Origin: Limnoperna fortunei
Taxonomy: Eukaryota; Mollusca; Bivalvia; Mytilida; Modiolidae
Assembly (NCBI GenBank): GCA_944474755.1
Contig: OX104119.1
Location: 79,287,873-79,351,872, forward strand
Direction: 5' to 3'
DNA length: 64,000 nt
A program made the translations under genes and the position numbers. The notes beneath the pieces are model-generated. The model was not told where the DNA came from and did not search any database. It saw only the letters and a list, made by a program, of their open reading frames with translations. How positions within the stretch are numbered: the first letter of the stretch is position 1; every line of letters begins with the position of its first letter. Below, piece by piece: positions 24,780 to 36,416 of the stretch.

Positions 24780-27200
24780 CAAAGTGGCCTAAAAGTGCTA
24801 AAAAGTGCATGTCGCCGAGTAAAAGTGCAATATATGGACTATTAGTGTTTCGGTAGAACACAAATTAGGCAACACAATAATAGCTGAAATTGTTTTTACA
24901 TATATTGTTAAATTAATTTTAGAACCAACCTATACTTAATTTCATCTTTACTTTTAATTTTGAATTTTTTCTAATGTCGCCGATTTGCACGTTTTCTACG
25001 TTACAAACTTTGTCGTAGCTATCGAACGTTCAAAGAATCTAATATGGGATGGAATAGACTTGTTTTATATTCCTCATACAACATATTGTTAGGAAATAAT
25101 CATTTATTTTGGTCATTTTCAAAGTTATAGAAAAACAAAGCATCAAACTGGGATTTTGTTGTTTCCAAAATAAGAACGTTTCCTACGATACCGAAAGTTT
25201 CAATACATGTTTTTTGTAATAACCACAACTCCTGACTTCTATTTTATTTACGCAATCGATGATTAAATAATAATTCATTTATCTCAATCTAGCATTAAAC
25301 ACAAAATATTTTTTGGAAAAAAAATCTATCTAATTGTTTCCTACGTTATGGTTTACTTCGTTACCAGTTATTAATTTGTACCGAAAAAATCCTAATCGGA
25401 TAAATTTAGCAGCATATCTTTTCCTGTTCACCTACCTCGTTTCCGAAAACGGAAGGCATGCAGACGATGCAACTTTATGTTGAGTTTTTTGTGAAGAAAA
25501 GAGCTTACAGTTAAACAGAATTTTGTTTTGTTTTATAGGCAAAAAATATACCTTTGTTAAAAAATGTACCAAAATAGTCATAAATATTCCTAAAAATGAA
25601 TTCATTTTCACCAATGGGGAGATAACTGCTGCTTATACCAGAACTGAAGCGGTGTAGATAAAAAAAACGCTTTTCAATAGTAACGTAGGAAACGTTCCCT
25701 ACGATGCCATCACTTCAAGGATCTAAGAACCAAATTTTTCTAATGAAAGAACAATCCTGACTATTATATATTCTTCCTTCCTTGTGTCTCTTTGCTCATT
25801 AAGTTTATTTATCCATCAGTGGTAGGTTGTAGGCTCGTCACTATGTAAAATATTGCTTTATGCATGTTTGAGCACATTTTAAATCTCAATTTACGAAAGT
25901 GTACAGATATCTCTCAAACAATTTTGTTTGACAATGAGAGCTCTTTGTTAACATACGTTCCACCATACTAGATAAAAAAAATTTTCGATTAACAAGGTCT
26001 TTACAATATTAACATACAACATAAGGTAACGTAGGAAACGCATTTATAAGCACATAGTTCAGATCAGTATGATTGAAAACTATCTGCATTTTATGTTCAA
26101 ATACACGTTAAAGTTCTTGCAAGTTTAAAGGACAAAGCATCCACACTTTCTATAAAAATATTTTCGAAAAAAAACAGTGACAGTGAATTAAAATTTAGAT
26201 GGCCGAAACAACCGGACGAATTATGGGTCGAAACCGCAAACATATTATGTCAAATAGAAACACCAAAGCCACTCGGAGCACACGGGCGTTGTTTGCTGAT
26301 AACACACAGTGATCGGATGCTATCAAACAACAAATGATTGATCGGAATATGTAGACTTGTCAGTTCGTACAATGGTGTTTCCTACGTTACTCATGTTACT
26401 GTTCATGCGTTACTTTATTGTAAAAAATAGATTTTTGTGTCCATTGTTATCTGTTTTGTTTTATTTAGACTATAAAATCTTACCTGCAGATATAGTTGTA
26501 TATATATCATTGCAATAAGAACCATAAAACAAATTTGAGGGGCATGCTTTGTAAAATATGTACAATGTCTCGTTATTGGGAAAGTTCATCTACTAAACTT
26601 GCACTTAGCAGTTAGAATTTCCATATATAAATCTTTAGAATATATATACACAACATGTATATAAAAAGATTCAAACCAATTTCAAACTATACTATCCTAA
26701 TTGTGGAAAGATGTCTTACTGCATGTTGATTGTTAATATTTGGTTTCCTACGTTACGTTTGGGTAAACTTGTTGAAATCACTGTTATATTATCAGTATGC
26801 TTTAAAGAAGCCTTAAAATACAGGTATCATTGACTAATGGATTCTTTTATGAGAAAAAGATATGCTTTTTGGGACATGTCTGAACATTTAAGTGTAAATG
26901 ATTTCGACAGAGAAGGCTTTATTTTTTGTGCGAAAAATCTCATTGATTTTATTGGACAATACAGTTAAATTCCAAGAACCAAAATAGTATTTTGAATTGT
27001 CTGATATTCATAGTTGTTTCATATAAACTTATATGCTCAACACTTTATAAAAACATCAATAGATGTATCTTTAACTTGTTGGAGTCTTCGTTCTAACTCT
27101 CAAAATATGTGGTATCGTAGGAAACAATGGTCAAAAAAATGAAAACAGGTACTTGTCAGTCAAATGTCGCCAACTAAAAACTATTAGAGTTATGCTGCCA
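24780..27200. other. Non-coding block with nine copies of GTTTCCTACGTTAC
   Basis: The 14-bp word GTTTCCTACGTTAC, or a variant with one to three changes, occurs at 24991, 25178, 25336, 25694, 26377 and 26743 on the plus strand and at 25680, 26026 and 27112 on the minus strand. Two copies are back-to-back at 25680-25707. The sequence between sites looks unrelated from interval to interval. There is no substantial ORF. Function unknown; possibly an array of protein-binding sites within a non-autonomous element. Confidence 0.7.
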
Positions 27201-27641
27201 AAAATTTACAGGTGAGTCACTGATATATTTTTCTTGAGAGAAAAACAAATATTGAAGGACATCTCAATACTTAATTTTTTTCAAAGTAGGCAGTTGTAAA
27301 TGGCAGAGTTAATTGAAAATGACTGAATATCGAAAACACGTAAATAAAAGGGGGCACACATGTATAAATGAATAATTTCAAACTCGTTTCATCTGGGACT
27401 AGTGTTAATTTATAGGTTCATGATTTCATTCACGTTGTAATAATTGTCCGTCAGTACTTCCCCCAAAAATTTCCATCAAACATTTCTGGTCTATTGAAAC
27501 GGGGAATTTGTATGACAATAAAGGCGATTCGTAGTTCAATGCATAACTCAATTTATATCTTTATTGCGTCGGTTATCTTTTTTAAAGATAGTACTTGTTT
27601 GGAATAGCATGCACATTACCGATTTCAATTCACATTTAATT

Positions 27642-28158
27642 AGCATTGAATCGACATTTTTTGTTCATGTTAATACAGTTCTAATTGAAATATTTTGCTT
27701 AGAAGTTTCCATTTTAAAAGATAGTCAACTTAATAAAATTGCAAACTGTAATGAATACATGTGAATGAATATTACTTGATGCATGCAAGTTCATATTTGT
27801 TTATGAAATTTATGTAAAAAATAGGTGCTGTTTTGAAATTTTAAAATGTTTACTAACTTGTTTCGATGTAATATATACGATACATCGCAAGAAAAAAATT
27901 AGCATTGAATCGACATTTTTTGTTCATGTTAATACAGTTCTAATTGAAATATTTTGCTTCGAAGTTTCCATTTTGAAAAATAGTCTACTTAATTAAATTG
28001 CAAACTGTAATGAATACATGTGAATGAATATTACTTGCATGTAAGTTCATATTTGTTTATGACATTTATGTAAAAATTAGGTGCTGTTTTGAAATTTTAA
28101 AATGTTAACTAACTTGTTTCGATGTAATATATACGATACATCGCAAGAAAAAAATGTT
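27642..28158 (+). repeat. 259-bp tandem duplication
   Basis: Two adjacent copies starting AGCATTGAATCGACATTTTT (27642 and 27901), differing by a few substitutions and small indels. Confidence 0.95.
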
Positions 28159-28349
28159 ACAACTCCGACATATAAATAGAAAGGTTTGTATGTTTTTTTA
28201 TTTACCCTGTGGTCTTCAACTTCTGAAATAGCTTGTTACTTGGGATATTTAAATATGTTTATTGTTAGCTCTATGATATTTAAAGCCATTAATGCCTATC
28301 TTCTTTCTTGCGTCCGTCGTCATTCACGTGCAGACAGGAGATGGAGCTC

Positions 28350-28353
<4 letters not shown>

Positions 28354-28444
<91 letters not shown>
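28354..28444. repeat. (AT)n microsatellite
   Basis: About 45 uninterrupted AT dinucleotides. A second run of about 11 lies at 28482-28504. The long Ile-Tyr reading frame over it is an artefact of the repeat. Confidence 0.98.
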
Positions 28445-28446
<2 letters not shown>

Positions 28447-28741
28447 TTATTCTCTAAAAACCATTACATAGGTACAGAAAAATATATATATATATATATA
28501 TATAGATACAGACAAAAGAAAGATGGACATGTGATAGTTGTATAACAGTACAAATATTACAAGGTTACTCAAGAGACTCTATTTTCTTACTAAATAATAT
28601 ATATATAATTTACGAAGTTTGACGAGATCTGGTGGATGGCCACTATTCATTAATTCATTAAGTTTGAGTTTATTGAAGCGTGCATAGAAGTTTTGTTTTG
28701 TTTAATAAATATCTTCCTCTCATTGCTGAGTGTAGGACAAA

Positions 28742-29600
28742 CTAGTAGGTAGTGGAATTCGTCTCCGATATCTTGATTTTGACATAATGTGCAGGTTCTT
28801 TTTCTCTTGGAATGTTGAGCCATCTACCAGTCTCTATAGGTAGTTTGTGGTTCATAGTACAGAACTTACAAAGTGATATAGCATATTTATCATTGAGAAT
28901 ATTAAAATAATTTTCAAATTCGATTTTGTCTTTATAAATTCTATATTTAAGAGATTTTGGAGATTCGTGTACCTTGGAAAGCCAGGTCTGTTTAAATTGA
29001 TTTAAAAACGTTTGTTTAATAGATGAAAACAGCCATGATATGCTAAGAAATGATTGTTCGGTCCATACGTGTGATTTTCCACAATCATCTAATATGGATT
29101 TAGCATATTTAAGACAAGGAGTATTTGCAAGATTCTTGTGTGCCAGACGATAGAGAATAAATGGCAGTTTTTCTTTTTTCCCACGTATAAGCTCTGACCA
29201 ATATTTAATAAGTCGAAGCTTAATACATATATCAAGAGGATAGCGTCTTAGTTCACCGTAGATATAATCTGGTGTGGATTTTTTAACACGCATAAGTAAT
29301 TTACAGAATTTAATATGAACCCTTTCTATGGCTGAATTATTTCCCATTCCCCAAACTTCGCAACCATATAATAAAATAGGCTGAATAATCTTGTCAAAAA
29401 ATCTAACAGACAGTCTATTGACAGGTTATGTATGCTTCCATTTCGTATGACGTCATACATCGCGCGCGTTGCCTTCTCTATGTTATATTTTTTGGCTCTG
29501 GCAACACTTCCTGTTCTCGTAAAAAATACTCCAAGGTACATAAACTCATTTACAATATCTATTTCCTCTATTGTATTTAAAGTAAAATTATTTTGAGGTC
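28742..29600 (-). pseudogene. LINE C-terminal domain (broken)
   Basis: Two overlapping minus-strand frames. The upstream one contains FMYLGVFFTRTGSVARAKKY and RAMYDVIRNG, the block following the RT palm; VAKFGEWEIIQP corresponds to the usual L-L-Y-G-S-E-V-W region. After a frameshift near 29340 the second frame continues IERVHIKFCKLLMRVKKSTP, then YGELRRYPLDI and IKYWSELIRGK, and ends with LPIETGRWLNIPREKEPAHY. These blocks are typical of LINE proteins in many invertebrates. One frameshift plus missing cysteines mark it as non-functional. Confidence 0.85.
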
Positions 29601-29672
29601 TTCCTTAAGAAAAAACAACAATTTGACTTTTATTAACGTTAACTTTTAGTTTCCACCTGGTACAATGAATTG

Positions 29673-29976
29673 CAGTGGCGGATCCAGGGGGGGGGGCGTA
29701 GGGGCGTACGCCGCCCCCCCTTTAAAAAGAAAGAAAAGGGAAAAAAAGAGAACAGGGAGGGTAAAAACCAGCGACAAAGGCAAAAATGTAATCCTCGCTT
29801 GTACTCGCCATAAATTAATGCATAAATTAATACTAATTCGTTTATTATGATATCTCTGTTGTATAAGCTGTACCAAATAAAGGTTACTGAACACTATAAA
29901 AACCTTGTTCGTGGCCTTTCTTTTCCGATATCCCCTTTTTACGCACCCCCTTTTGAAAATCCTGTATCCGCCCCTG
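29673..29976. mobile_element. hAT-like MITE inside the LINE
   Basis: The ends CAGTGGCGGATCCAGG and CCTGTATCCGCCCCTG form a 16-bp inverted repeat with two mismatches. Flanked by AATTG on both sides (29668-29672 and 29977-29981). 304 bp with no transposase. CAG(T/G)GGCGG ends recall hAT elements, although those normally leave 8-bp duplications, so the superfamily is tentative. It separates the YADD box of the LINE from its downstream W-K-L-K-V-N block. Confidence 0.8.
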
Positions 29977-29989
29977 AATTGAGCTGATT

Positions 29990-30640
29990 TTGGAGATCGA
30001 GTTCAGATTCCGGCAAAAGCACGGTATCGTCTGCATATAAGATAAGGTAAAGCTTAATATATTTATCAAGTTCTGTTTCTATATCATTTGAAATACTTTG
30101 TAAACCACAAATGTTTTTATCCATCATAAAAGATTCTAAGTCATTTACATATAGAGAAAATAATAAAGGGGAAAGATTTTCCCTTTGACTGACTCCAATG
30201 TTACATGAAAAAAGCTAGCGTACTCTACATCACTGAATATTCTTGACTTTATATTACTATACATATTTACAATAACATTATACATTTTTCCATCAATAAA
30301 GGTTTCTAGTAATTTAGACCATAGATCTGGACGCCAAACTGTATAAAATGCTCCGGGTACTCCGGCTTCCTTCCCCAATAAAAACTGTACGCCATGATAT
30401 AGCTGAAAAATTGCTGAAAGTGGCGTTAAAACACAATTCAAACAAACAAATTCAAATGCTTTAGCAAAATCAATAAACGCGCAGAAAAGTTTTTTCTTTT
30501 TCCTGCCTTAGTACTTCAAAAAGTATATGTAATGAAAATATACTGTCAATAGTCGAATAGCCGTGACGGAAGCCAAATTGGTTTTCATTTAACAAAGAGA
30601 AATCTTCTAAGAAAGATGTTAACCTAGCATTCAGTATAGA
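29990..30640 (-). pseudogene. LINE reverse transcriptase (broken)
   Basis: In minus-strand order the visible motifs are NQFGFRHGYSTIDSIFSLHI, AFIDFAKAFE (palm motif A with the first catalytic Asp), then after the SINE insertion TVWRPDLWSKLLETFIDGKM and YNVIVNMYSNIKSRI, and finally YLILYADDTVLLPESELDLQ with the catalytic YADD. Several frame changes occur between motifs. Confidence 0.85.
30353..30453 (+). mobile_element. 5'-truncated SINE inside the LINE reverse transcriptase
   Basis: Contains CCGGGTACTCCGGCTTCCTT, then CCATGATATAGCTGAAAAAT and a tail ending CAAACAAACAAA. Flanked by the 7-bp direct repeat AAATGCT (30346-30352 and 30454-30460), a target-site duplication. It splits the LINE between motif A and the following TVWRPDLW block, so it is younger than the LINE. 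Confidence 0.9.
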
Positions 30641-31561
30641 TGTAAAAGTTTGCCATACAACTAAGAATATTAATAGGTCTATAATTTTTTAGATCAGATT
30701 TATATCCTTTGTTTTTTTATAAAAAGGGAGTATGTTTCCTTCCAACCAAATTTCAGGTACAAGTCCTGAATCAAAAGTAATATTAAATACCTTAACATAA
30801 ATTGGCATAAGTTAGTGACTAGTATTTTTAATGTATTCATTTAGGATAAGGTCATCGCCACTGGATTTACCATTTTTTAACTTCTTAATACACTTAAGAA
30901 TTTCATCTTCAGTGATCTCATCATTAATAATTACATTAAAAGAATTGTTTACATACTCAGGGATATGAGTTCTGTTCATTTGAAGAAATTATATAATGAA
31001 TCAAGCGTAATATCTAACGAGCCTTTATGTCGTTTTGGCTTCAATAGATTCCAAAACTCTTCACTATTACTTTTTTCTGAGACATTTAATTTTCTTTCTA
31101 ATTTTCCTTCTATATTCAACGATAGCTTTATTCATTTCGGACTTATAGGCCCTTTCCTTTGTCTGTACCTCATTTTTATGTTCAATAGTTTTATTATTTC
31201 TGTGACGTCTCTTTGCTTTTCTATAACTTTTTCGTTTTTCCCAACATTCTTTTGTGAATCAGGGTTTATTATCTTTTTTATCTTCAGGAACTTTTTTCTT
31301 AGGATAAAAAACACCAAATACCTTTTCTGCTGGTTTAAGAAGAATATCATTAATATCTTGCACCATATCAATTACAACCTGTTGAGTCAGATTATCTTTA
31401 TCAACTTGAATAAGATCCTGAATAACTCCATCTACTATAAGCGAATCAACATTTTCTATATATTCATTAGCTTGTTCGCTAGCGCTGTTCCATCTCTTGA
31501 TCTTCCTATCACAGCTCTCAGCTTGACTACATTCTGTAATGTAGTCATCGCTAGGTATGAT

Positions 31562-31618
31562 ACGATATAGCTGAAAAATTGCTGAAAGAGGCGTTAAAAC
31601 ACCATTCAAACAAACAAA
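31562..31618 (+). mobile_element. SINE 3' tail inside the LINE linker
   Basis: Only the last about 57 bp of the SINE remains (GATATAGCTGAAAAATTGCT through CAAACAAACAAA). No clear target duplication was seen. It interrupts the stretch between the LINE endonuclease and reverse transcriptase. Confidence 0.8.
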
Positions 31619-31639
31619 AAACAATCTATTTCATAGAAA

Positions 31640-32020
31640 GGGTCATCAAATTTGTATCTAGAACTTTCTAGGGGGAAATGTAAATATTTTCAATAATAAC
31701 GTCATTAGTAGATTTTAACAAAGACTTTTAAATCTTAAACCAGGAAACAAGTTTACAGTCCGATTCAATGTTCTCTATATATTTTTCATATTCTACTCTA
31801 AAGCCAAATGCTATCCCACCTGATTTCACTCTAGTAACTTTTTTCTTTTTTTTTTTAATAAATTAAATATTTGGTAAATTAATATGATCTAAATCATCGG
31901 TTTTGGATTCAACAATATTAATAAAATCAAACTTGTTAACAAAATCTACAAATTCTGGATAATTAGCTTTTTTTAGCAAACCACCACAATTAATAGTTAA
32001 TAATTTTAAATTTCAATTAC
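31640..32020 (-). pseudogene. LINE endonuclease region (broken)
   Basis: Minus-strand translation gives KANYPEFVDFVNKFDFINIV followed by ESKTDDLDHI, which corresponds to the start of the AP-endonuclease domain (the E-T/S-W-T/K-x-x-D block), then VKSGGIAFGFRVEY and the STNDVIIENIYISP block. Stops separate the blocks. Confidence 0.75.
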
Positions 32021-32149
32021 TACTATCACTGTTTATAGTGTCATCAGTGTCACTCTGTTGTTCTTCTGGGGCCTCCTAGTGTTTTCTGGGTGTCGATGAG
32101 GTTCTACGTCTTTTAAACCCTGGTCGTCGCTCAGGTGTCGATCTTGAAG

Positions 32150-32380
32150 CTTCACTGTAAGTATATTTTGGTCTAGTAAAAGTACATACCTATGTCTGGT
32201 ACGTCATCTTCTTCCGGACAGTCGTTGAAAACTTCCCCATTCAACGTATATACATCTCTCACAAGTTTCACCTTGCATTCTTGATTCCGTTTCTCTCTCG
32301 AATAGGGTAGAGACTACGTCTTGCTTGTTCGATTGCAAAGTCTCTTTTTGATAATACCCGATCGTTAAATAACATGTTTA
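32150..32380 (-). pseudogene. LINE first-ORF C-terminal remnant
   Basis: Minus-strand translation reads VLSKRDFAIEQARRSLYPIR and then KLVRDVYTLNGEVFNDCPEE, resembling the conserved end of LINE ORF1 nucleic-acid-binding proteins, where an R-x-x-L-x-P block precedes V-R-D-x-L-x-x-x-G-x-x-(Y/F). Assignment rests on this pattern and on its position just 5' of the endonuclease. Confidence 0.55.
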
Positions 32381-32989
32381 CAAATCCATGATTAATACAT
32401 CAATGTAGCTACCTACATGTACTTATATTATAGCCTTATTTTGATTGGATACAGTTCGCTGCACGTTAATTATTTATCTCCATTACACATATTAATGAAA
32501 GAAAACGTAAATGTTTTTGTCTCTTTCTTTCGTTTGATAATTTTTTTTTCTAATTATTGTTTGTTCACTTCTACTTTACATTCATCTCTAGGAGTTAAAT
32601 GCGTCGACTATCTTTTTAAAAAGATAGTACTTGTTTTTTAAATATTGTCCAGTGCTGTATTTACAAAGGCAAAATTCATATTAGTTTTAAGACATAATTT
32701 TGTTTAGAAAAATATAACATTGATTACAGATTTTATACTTGAACAAAAACACTCTCTATTGTGTCATTTCCCTTTCTGATAAAATTCATAAAAATAACAC
32801 AATATCAGAAAACCCTTTTTCCACTGGTCGTTTTTTGTTATGATCTGTATTTAACTGTATGATCAGGATTATCATAAATTAATTGATGTTTATTTTGATT
32901 TATTTACATGAATGAGAGATTTAAATATTGAACATCGATTCGCTTTATCTGGAACTCGTTATCCAGGCTAAGTTTGACTAGTCACATCT

Positions 32990-33313
32990 GTCAAATAACT
33001 GCTTTTCACTTCCGGTTAACGTCTTTAAGGTAAGGTTGAACATTCTGAGTAAATATGACTATTTGTGTTTAACAAATCATTTTAACAACACAGCATCATA
33101 CAAAAGTGTTTAACCATGTAATGTTTAAATAATAAACCGATTAAAACCAGCTTCCAAATCGAGAAACTGTTGCTCAAGCTAAGACTTCCTGTCTGTTGTC
33201 GGCGACGCACGGATGGTGTGATACCGGTGTGATCAGTGGCGTGACAATAAATTACATAAATAATTTGGTTATACACCTCGACAGTAGTTGACAGTTCTGG
33301 GAGAAAAAGTACA
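32990..33313 (+). promoter_or_regulatory. Candidate promoter / non-coding first exon (possibly of ACLY)
   Basis: A locally GC- and CpG-richer stretch in AT-rich DNA. It contains CACTTCCGGTTAACG (33007), a canonical ETS/GABP-type site, and GACTTCCTGTCTG (33182). A good donor, ACA followed by GTAAGTC, sits at 33314. ACLY needs a first exon upstream, because its start codon is preceded by a splice acceptor at 44969. The link to ACLY, about 11.7 kb away, is inference only. 32641-32989 holds nothing recognised. Confidence 0.3.
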
Positions 33314-33506
33314 GTAAGTCTGGCTCACTTCAAATGTTTGACATTCGATTTATATTTTTTAAAGTGCTTCATTCTTGCCGGTTTCTCTTCTTGAAATGAA
33401 ACTGCATTTTTGCCAAATATGCATAGTTAAAAACCATGTACTAGTATTATAGAAACCATTGCTACTTTTGTACAATAATTATCTGAAGTAGTGGAAAGAA
33501 CTTAGA

Positions 33507-33975
33507 GAGGGTATTCCAGACTGTGCCAAATAGTTTTTGCTTTTGTCTGACATTCGGTCAGACAGATATGTAGGTTTTGTTTGACCGAATAATTTTTTGT
33601 CTGACCGACAATTTTAGTGTATTGAGGAAATATATTGATTTTTGTCGTCAAATGATATATGTATAATATTCGTTTTAATATGAGTTATATTAATTATTTA
33701 AAATCCTTCGAAAGCTTGATATTCACGATAAAATAACACCTATACAAACGTTTCAAAGATTTTTGTTTTTGTATGAACGTTCTGCGCAAGTGCGGCGGAA
33801 ATCGAATAAAAAATAATAAATAACGGACAAAGTTCCGGAATTAACAAAAACAAAAGTGACAGAATTTGCCGGACAGGCGGTCCGGTCAGGAATGGGAAAT
33901 TGACGGACCCACTGTTATTTTGTCGGACAGGTCCGTCGGTCCGACGGCATTTGGGAAAGACTGGTATTCCACTGC
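33507..33975. mobile_element. MITE-like element with imperfect TIRs
   Basis: The left end GGTATTCCAGACTGTGCCAA is mirrored by ATTTGGGAAAGACTGGTATT on the right, imperfectly. The interior carries several GGTCAGACAG / GTCGGACAGG type words in both orientations. About 470 bp, no ORF. 33976-35280 after it is AT-rich with no feature I can support. Confidence 0.65.
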
Positions 33976-35280
33976 TTGTTGTCTATAATTATTTAATAAT
34001 CTAAATATAAAAATCTGCAGCAAATATTTACATGTGTAAAAATTATTTGCCCTATTATAAAAAAAGCTTCTTTGAGGTTTCCACTGTGTAATATAAGTTA
34101 TATTTAGATATACACATGTATATATATATTCAACATGAGATTGTATCAAAGTTTTATTTAAGATCAATTATAATAGAGTGACAGTATAATATTAAAATAC
34201 TGGAAGTAATCAGATGACAACACCTGCTTTTGTATTACTTTATCTGATACTAGTATACTGACCTGTAGTTTTTAATTTTCATTACTGCAAAGCTGTATGT
34301 ATGATTTGACAAGTCTTGAAATTGTTTTCAAAGAAATCAAAATTAAATTCATAATTACATGTATTTATCATTCTTGGATGTTGAAAAGAAGAATGATGTT
34401 TTTGACTGCTTTTGATATATTTTTTAAAATGCAATAAAAACAGTTTACAGGTTTTATTATTATTTTTTAATATTTAATGTCATGTTATAATTGTATGTAT
34501 TGATTTGAAGGTAAGTTTATTTCTTTTTTATATTTTAAAGACAAGATTTGACAGGTCTAGAAATTATGTACATGGATGAACAAATCTTATTCTTGTTTCA
34601 ACCAGGTGTTTAGTTTTATGAAATATGTATGTAAATTTAAATACTATTGGAACTTAAACTTCATCTATAATTATTTATAATTTATAAATGTTTGAAAAGC
34701 ATCATGGTATGTTTCTTTTGATATTTTTTATTGAGGAAATTTTTTGTATAACATTTTTTTAAATCTCACAACATTTAGAACTCATCTTTTGTATAAATGT
34801 TGTATTTACATATTAAATAAGGTTTTGTTCTGGTTATAAAAATAAACTTGCCGCTTTTATTTATTTCACAATGTACAAGTATACGTTGAATAAATTTACA
34901 TCTGTTAAACTTTTAAAATTAATTATGTTTCATGTTATATGCAAATTGTCATATTACACACATGTGTAGCCTTGAAATACATTTCAAATATATTTTAGAA
35001 CATGCAAGATCTAAATATCATGAACCAGATTCCCAGCACTTTTTTTAAAATTTTAATTATAATAATTAGTTTATGTTTTATTTTTGGTCTATCAATATTT
35101 TTGTTTTAAGTGCCATATACATGTAAGTAGATGAAGCTTTTGGCATGGTGTAACCTTGGTAGCTTTGGTGACATTTTATGTATTGTGAATTATTTCACAT
35201 GAGTCCAGCTAGTTGATGTATTTTGTGCTGTACACATTCATAATTATTTGGGGAAAAATGCTCTTAATGTGTACAATTGT

Positions 35281-35617
35281 TTATTCCCTATTTTCGGAAT
35301 ACAGGAGTTACTTCCCATTTGCAAGAGTTGTCTTTCATAACAGCAGGTATCTAATATTGAACAGATAGGGAAAAATCATGTTTTTATTTTTTTTAAAATA
35401 ATGTCTATGGACTGACTCTTCCAGTACAACTAAAAAAACTGTAGAATTAGTTTGCATATCATAATAAATTTTACTGGATGCTTTGCTATATGTGAATAAA
35501 AAAATATTGTAGAAAAACTACTTTTTACCCACAGTAGGTACTATAAAATACCTGCTCTAAAGAACAGATAACTCTGCAAATGGGAGATAAATCTTGTTTA
35601 CCGCAAGTAGGGAATAA
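35281..35617. mobile_element. MITE-like inverted-repeat element
   Basis: The ends TTATTCCCTA and TAGGGAATAA, plus further inner complementarity (CTTCCCATTTGCAAGAG with CTCTGCAAATGGGAG, and AGGTAT with ATACCT). About 340 bp. A perfect 16-bp palindrome, GTCTCCCATGGGAGAC, lies further on at 35754. Confidence 0.75.
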
Positions 35618-35930
35618 AGTAGTAATATATATTCTCATTAATTTTACTCATGTATTTTTTTAGTAAAGCTTATTATCCTTATTCGAATGTTAAAACTTGA
35701 CAATCAATACTTTAACAAACTGCAATTGAAAATGAGTTCATAAATAATTACTGTCTCCCATGGGAGACGGTATACATGGTCAAGTGATGATCAGTATTCG
35801 GAGTAAATGACTCTCTGTTTCTTGATTTGGTGGTTTACTAAATCTATAAATATTTTTGTCATTTCATTGGTTTACTTCAGCATGTTCAGGATCGCACTAG
35901 TATGTGTACTGAAATTTTGATTTATCCTGC

Positions 35931-36172
35931 AATCAGTACATTTACTGTCCAATAAAGGTAGCCGAATAAATTTTTGCTTTATTCGGCAGTGCCGAATAAA
36001 ATCTCCAGATACCCTTGACCTCACTTCTTACGACATTTAGTACTCTGTTCTGGGTTACGACGTTTGCGATGTCAGTATCACTAGAATACGCGCCGAAAAT
36101 TTTAACTGAGAAATCGGCTAAAAGTGAACGTTTTTCAGTATTATAAAATGTATTTAAGGGTTGCAGGATAAA
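35931..36172. mobile_element. Nested MITE, 242 bp
   Basis: Perfect 12-bp terminal inverted repeats TTTATCCTGCAA / TTGCAGGATAAA. Inserted in the third copy of the arm sequence. No ORF. Confidence 0.75.
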
Positions 36173-36188
36173 AACAATATTAGTACAA

Positions 36189-36307
36189 TGTCAGAAAATA
36201 TAAAATTTATTTGCACTTGCTGCGAAACAGGTTAGAAATGCTCGGCACAGCCTCGCATTTCTACCCGTTTCTAAGGCTCGTACAAATAAATTTTATATTT
36301 TCTGACA
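36189..36307. mobile_element. Nested hairpin element, 119 bp
   Basis: Perfect 25-bp terminal inverted repeats beginning TGTCAGAAAATATAAAATTT. The interior continues pairing with a few mismatches (GAAACAGGTTAGAAATGC with GCATTTCTACCCGTTTC), so almost the whole element folds into one hairpin. Confidence 0.85.
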
Positions 36308-36416
36308 CTGTATGAATATTGTATATATATTCTTAGGTTGAATCAGGGTTGTAATCAGTATTTTAGTGTAGTAATGTTACGTTCCACATATTGACTTCTA
36401 TTTCATTCAATGCAAT

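Larger units (their letters stand above)
28447..32380 (-). mobile_element. Degenerate, nearly full-length non-LTR retrotransposon (LINE)
   Basis: Read on the minus strand, from right to left, the order is: end of a first ORF (about 32380-32150), apurinic endonuclease region (about 32020-31640), linker (31560-31260), reverse transcriptase (about 30640-29990) and C-terminal domain (29600-28742), with a presumed 3' end near 28447. This is the usual layout of a two-ORF LINE of the Jockey/CR1/L2 group; the exact clade is not determined. Stops and frameshifts occur throughout, so it is dead. Three later insertions interrupt it: a TIR element at 29673-29976 and SINE tails at 30353-30453 and 31562-31618. 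Confidence 0.85.

Noticed and set aside
28186..28545. 119-codon ORF with a long Ile-Tyr run
   Set aside because: Produced by the (AT)n microsatellite.
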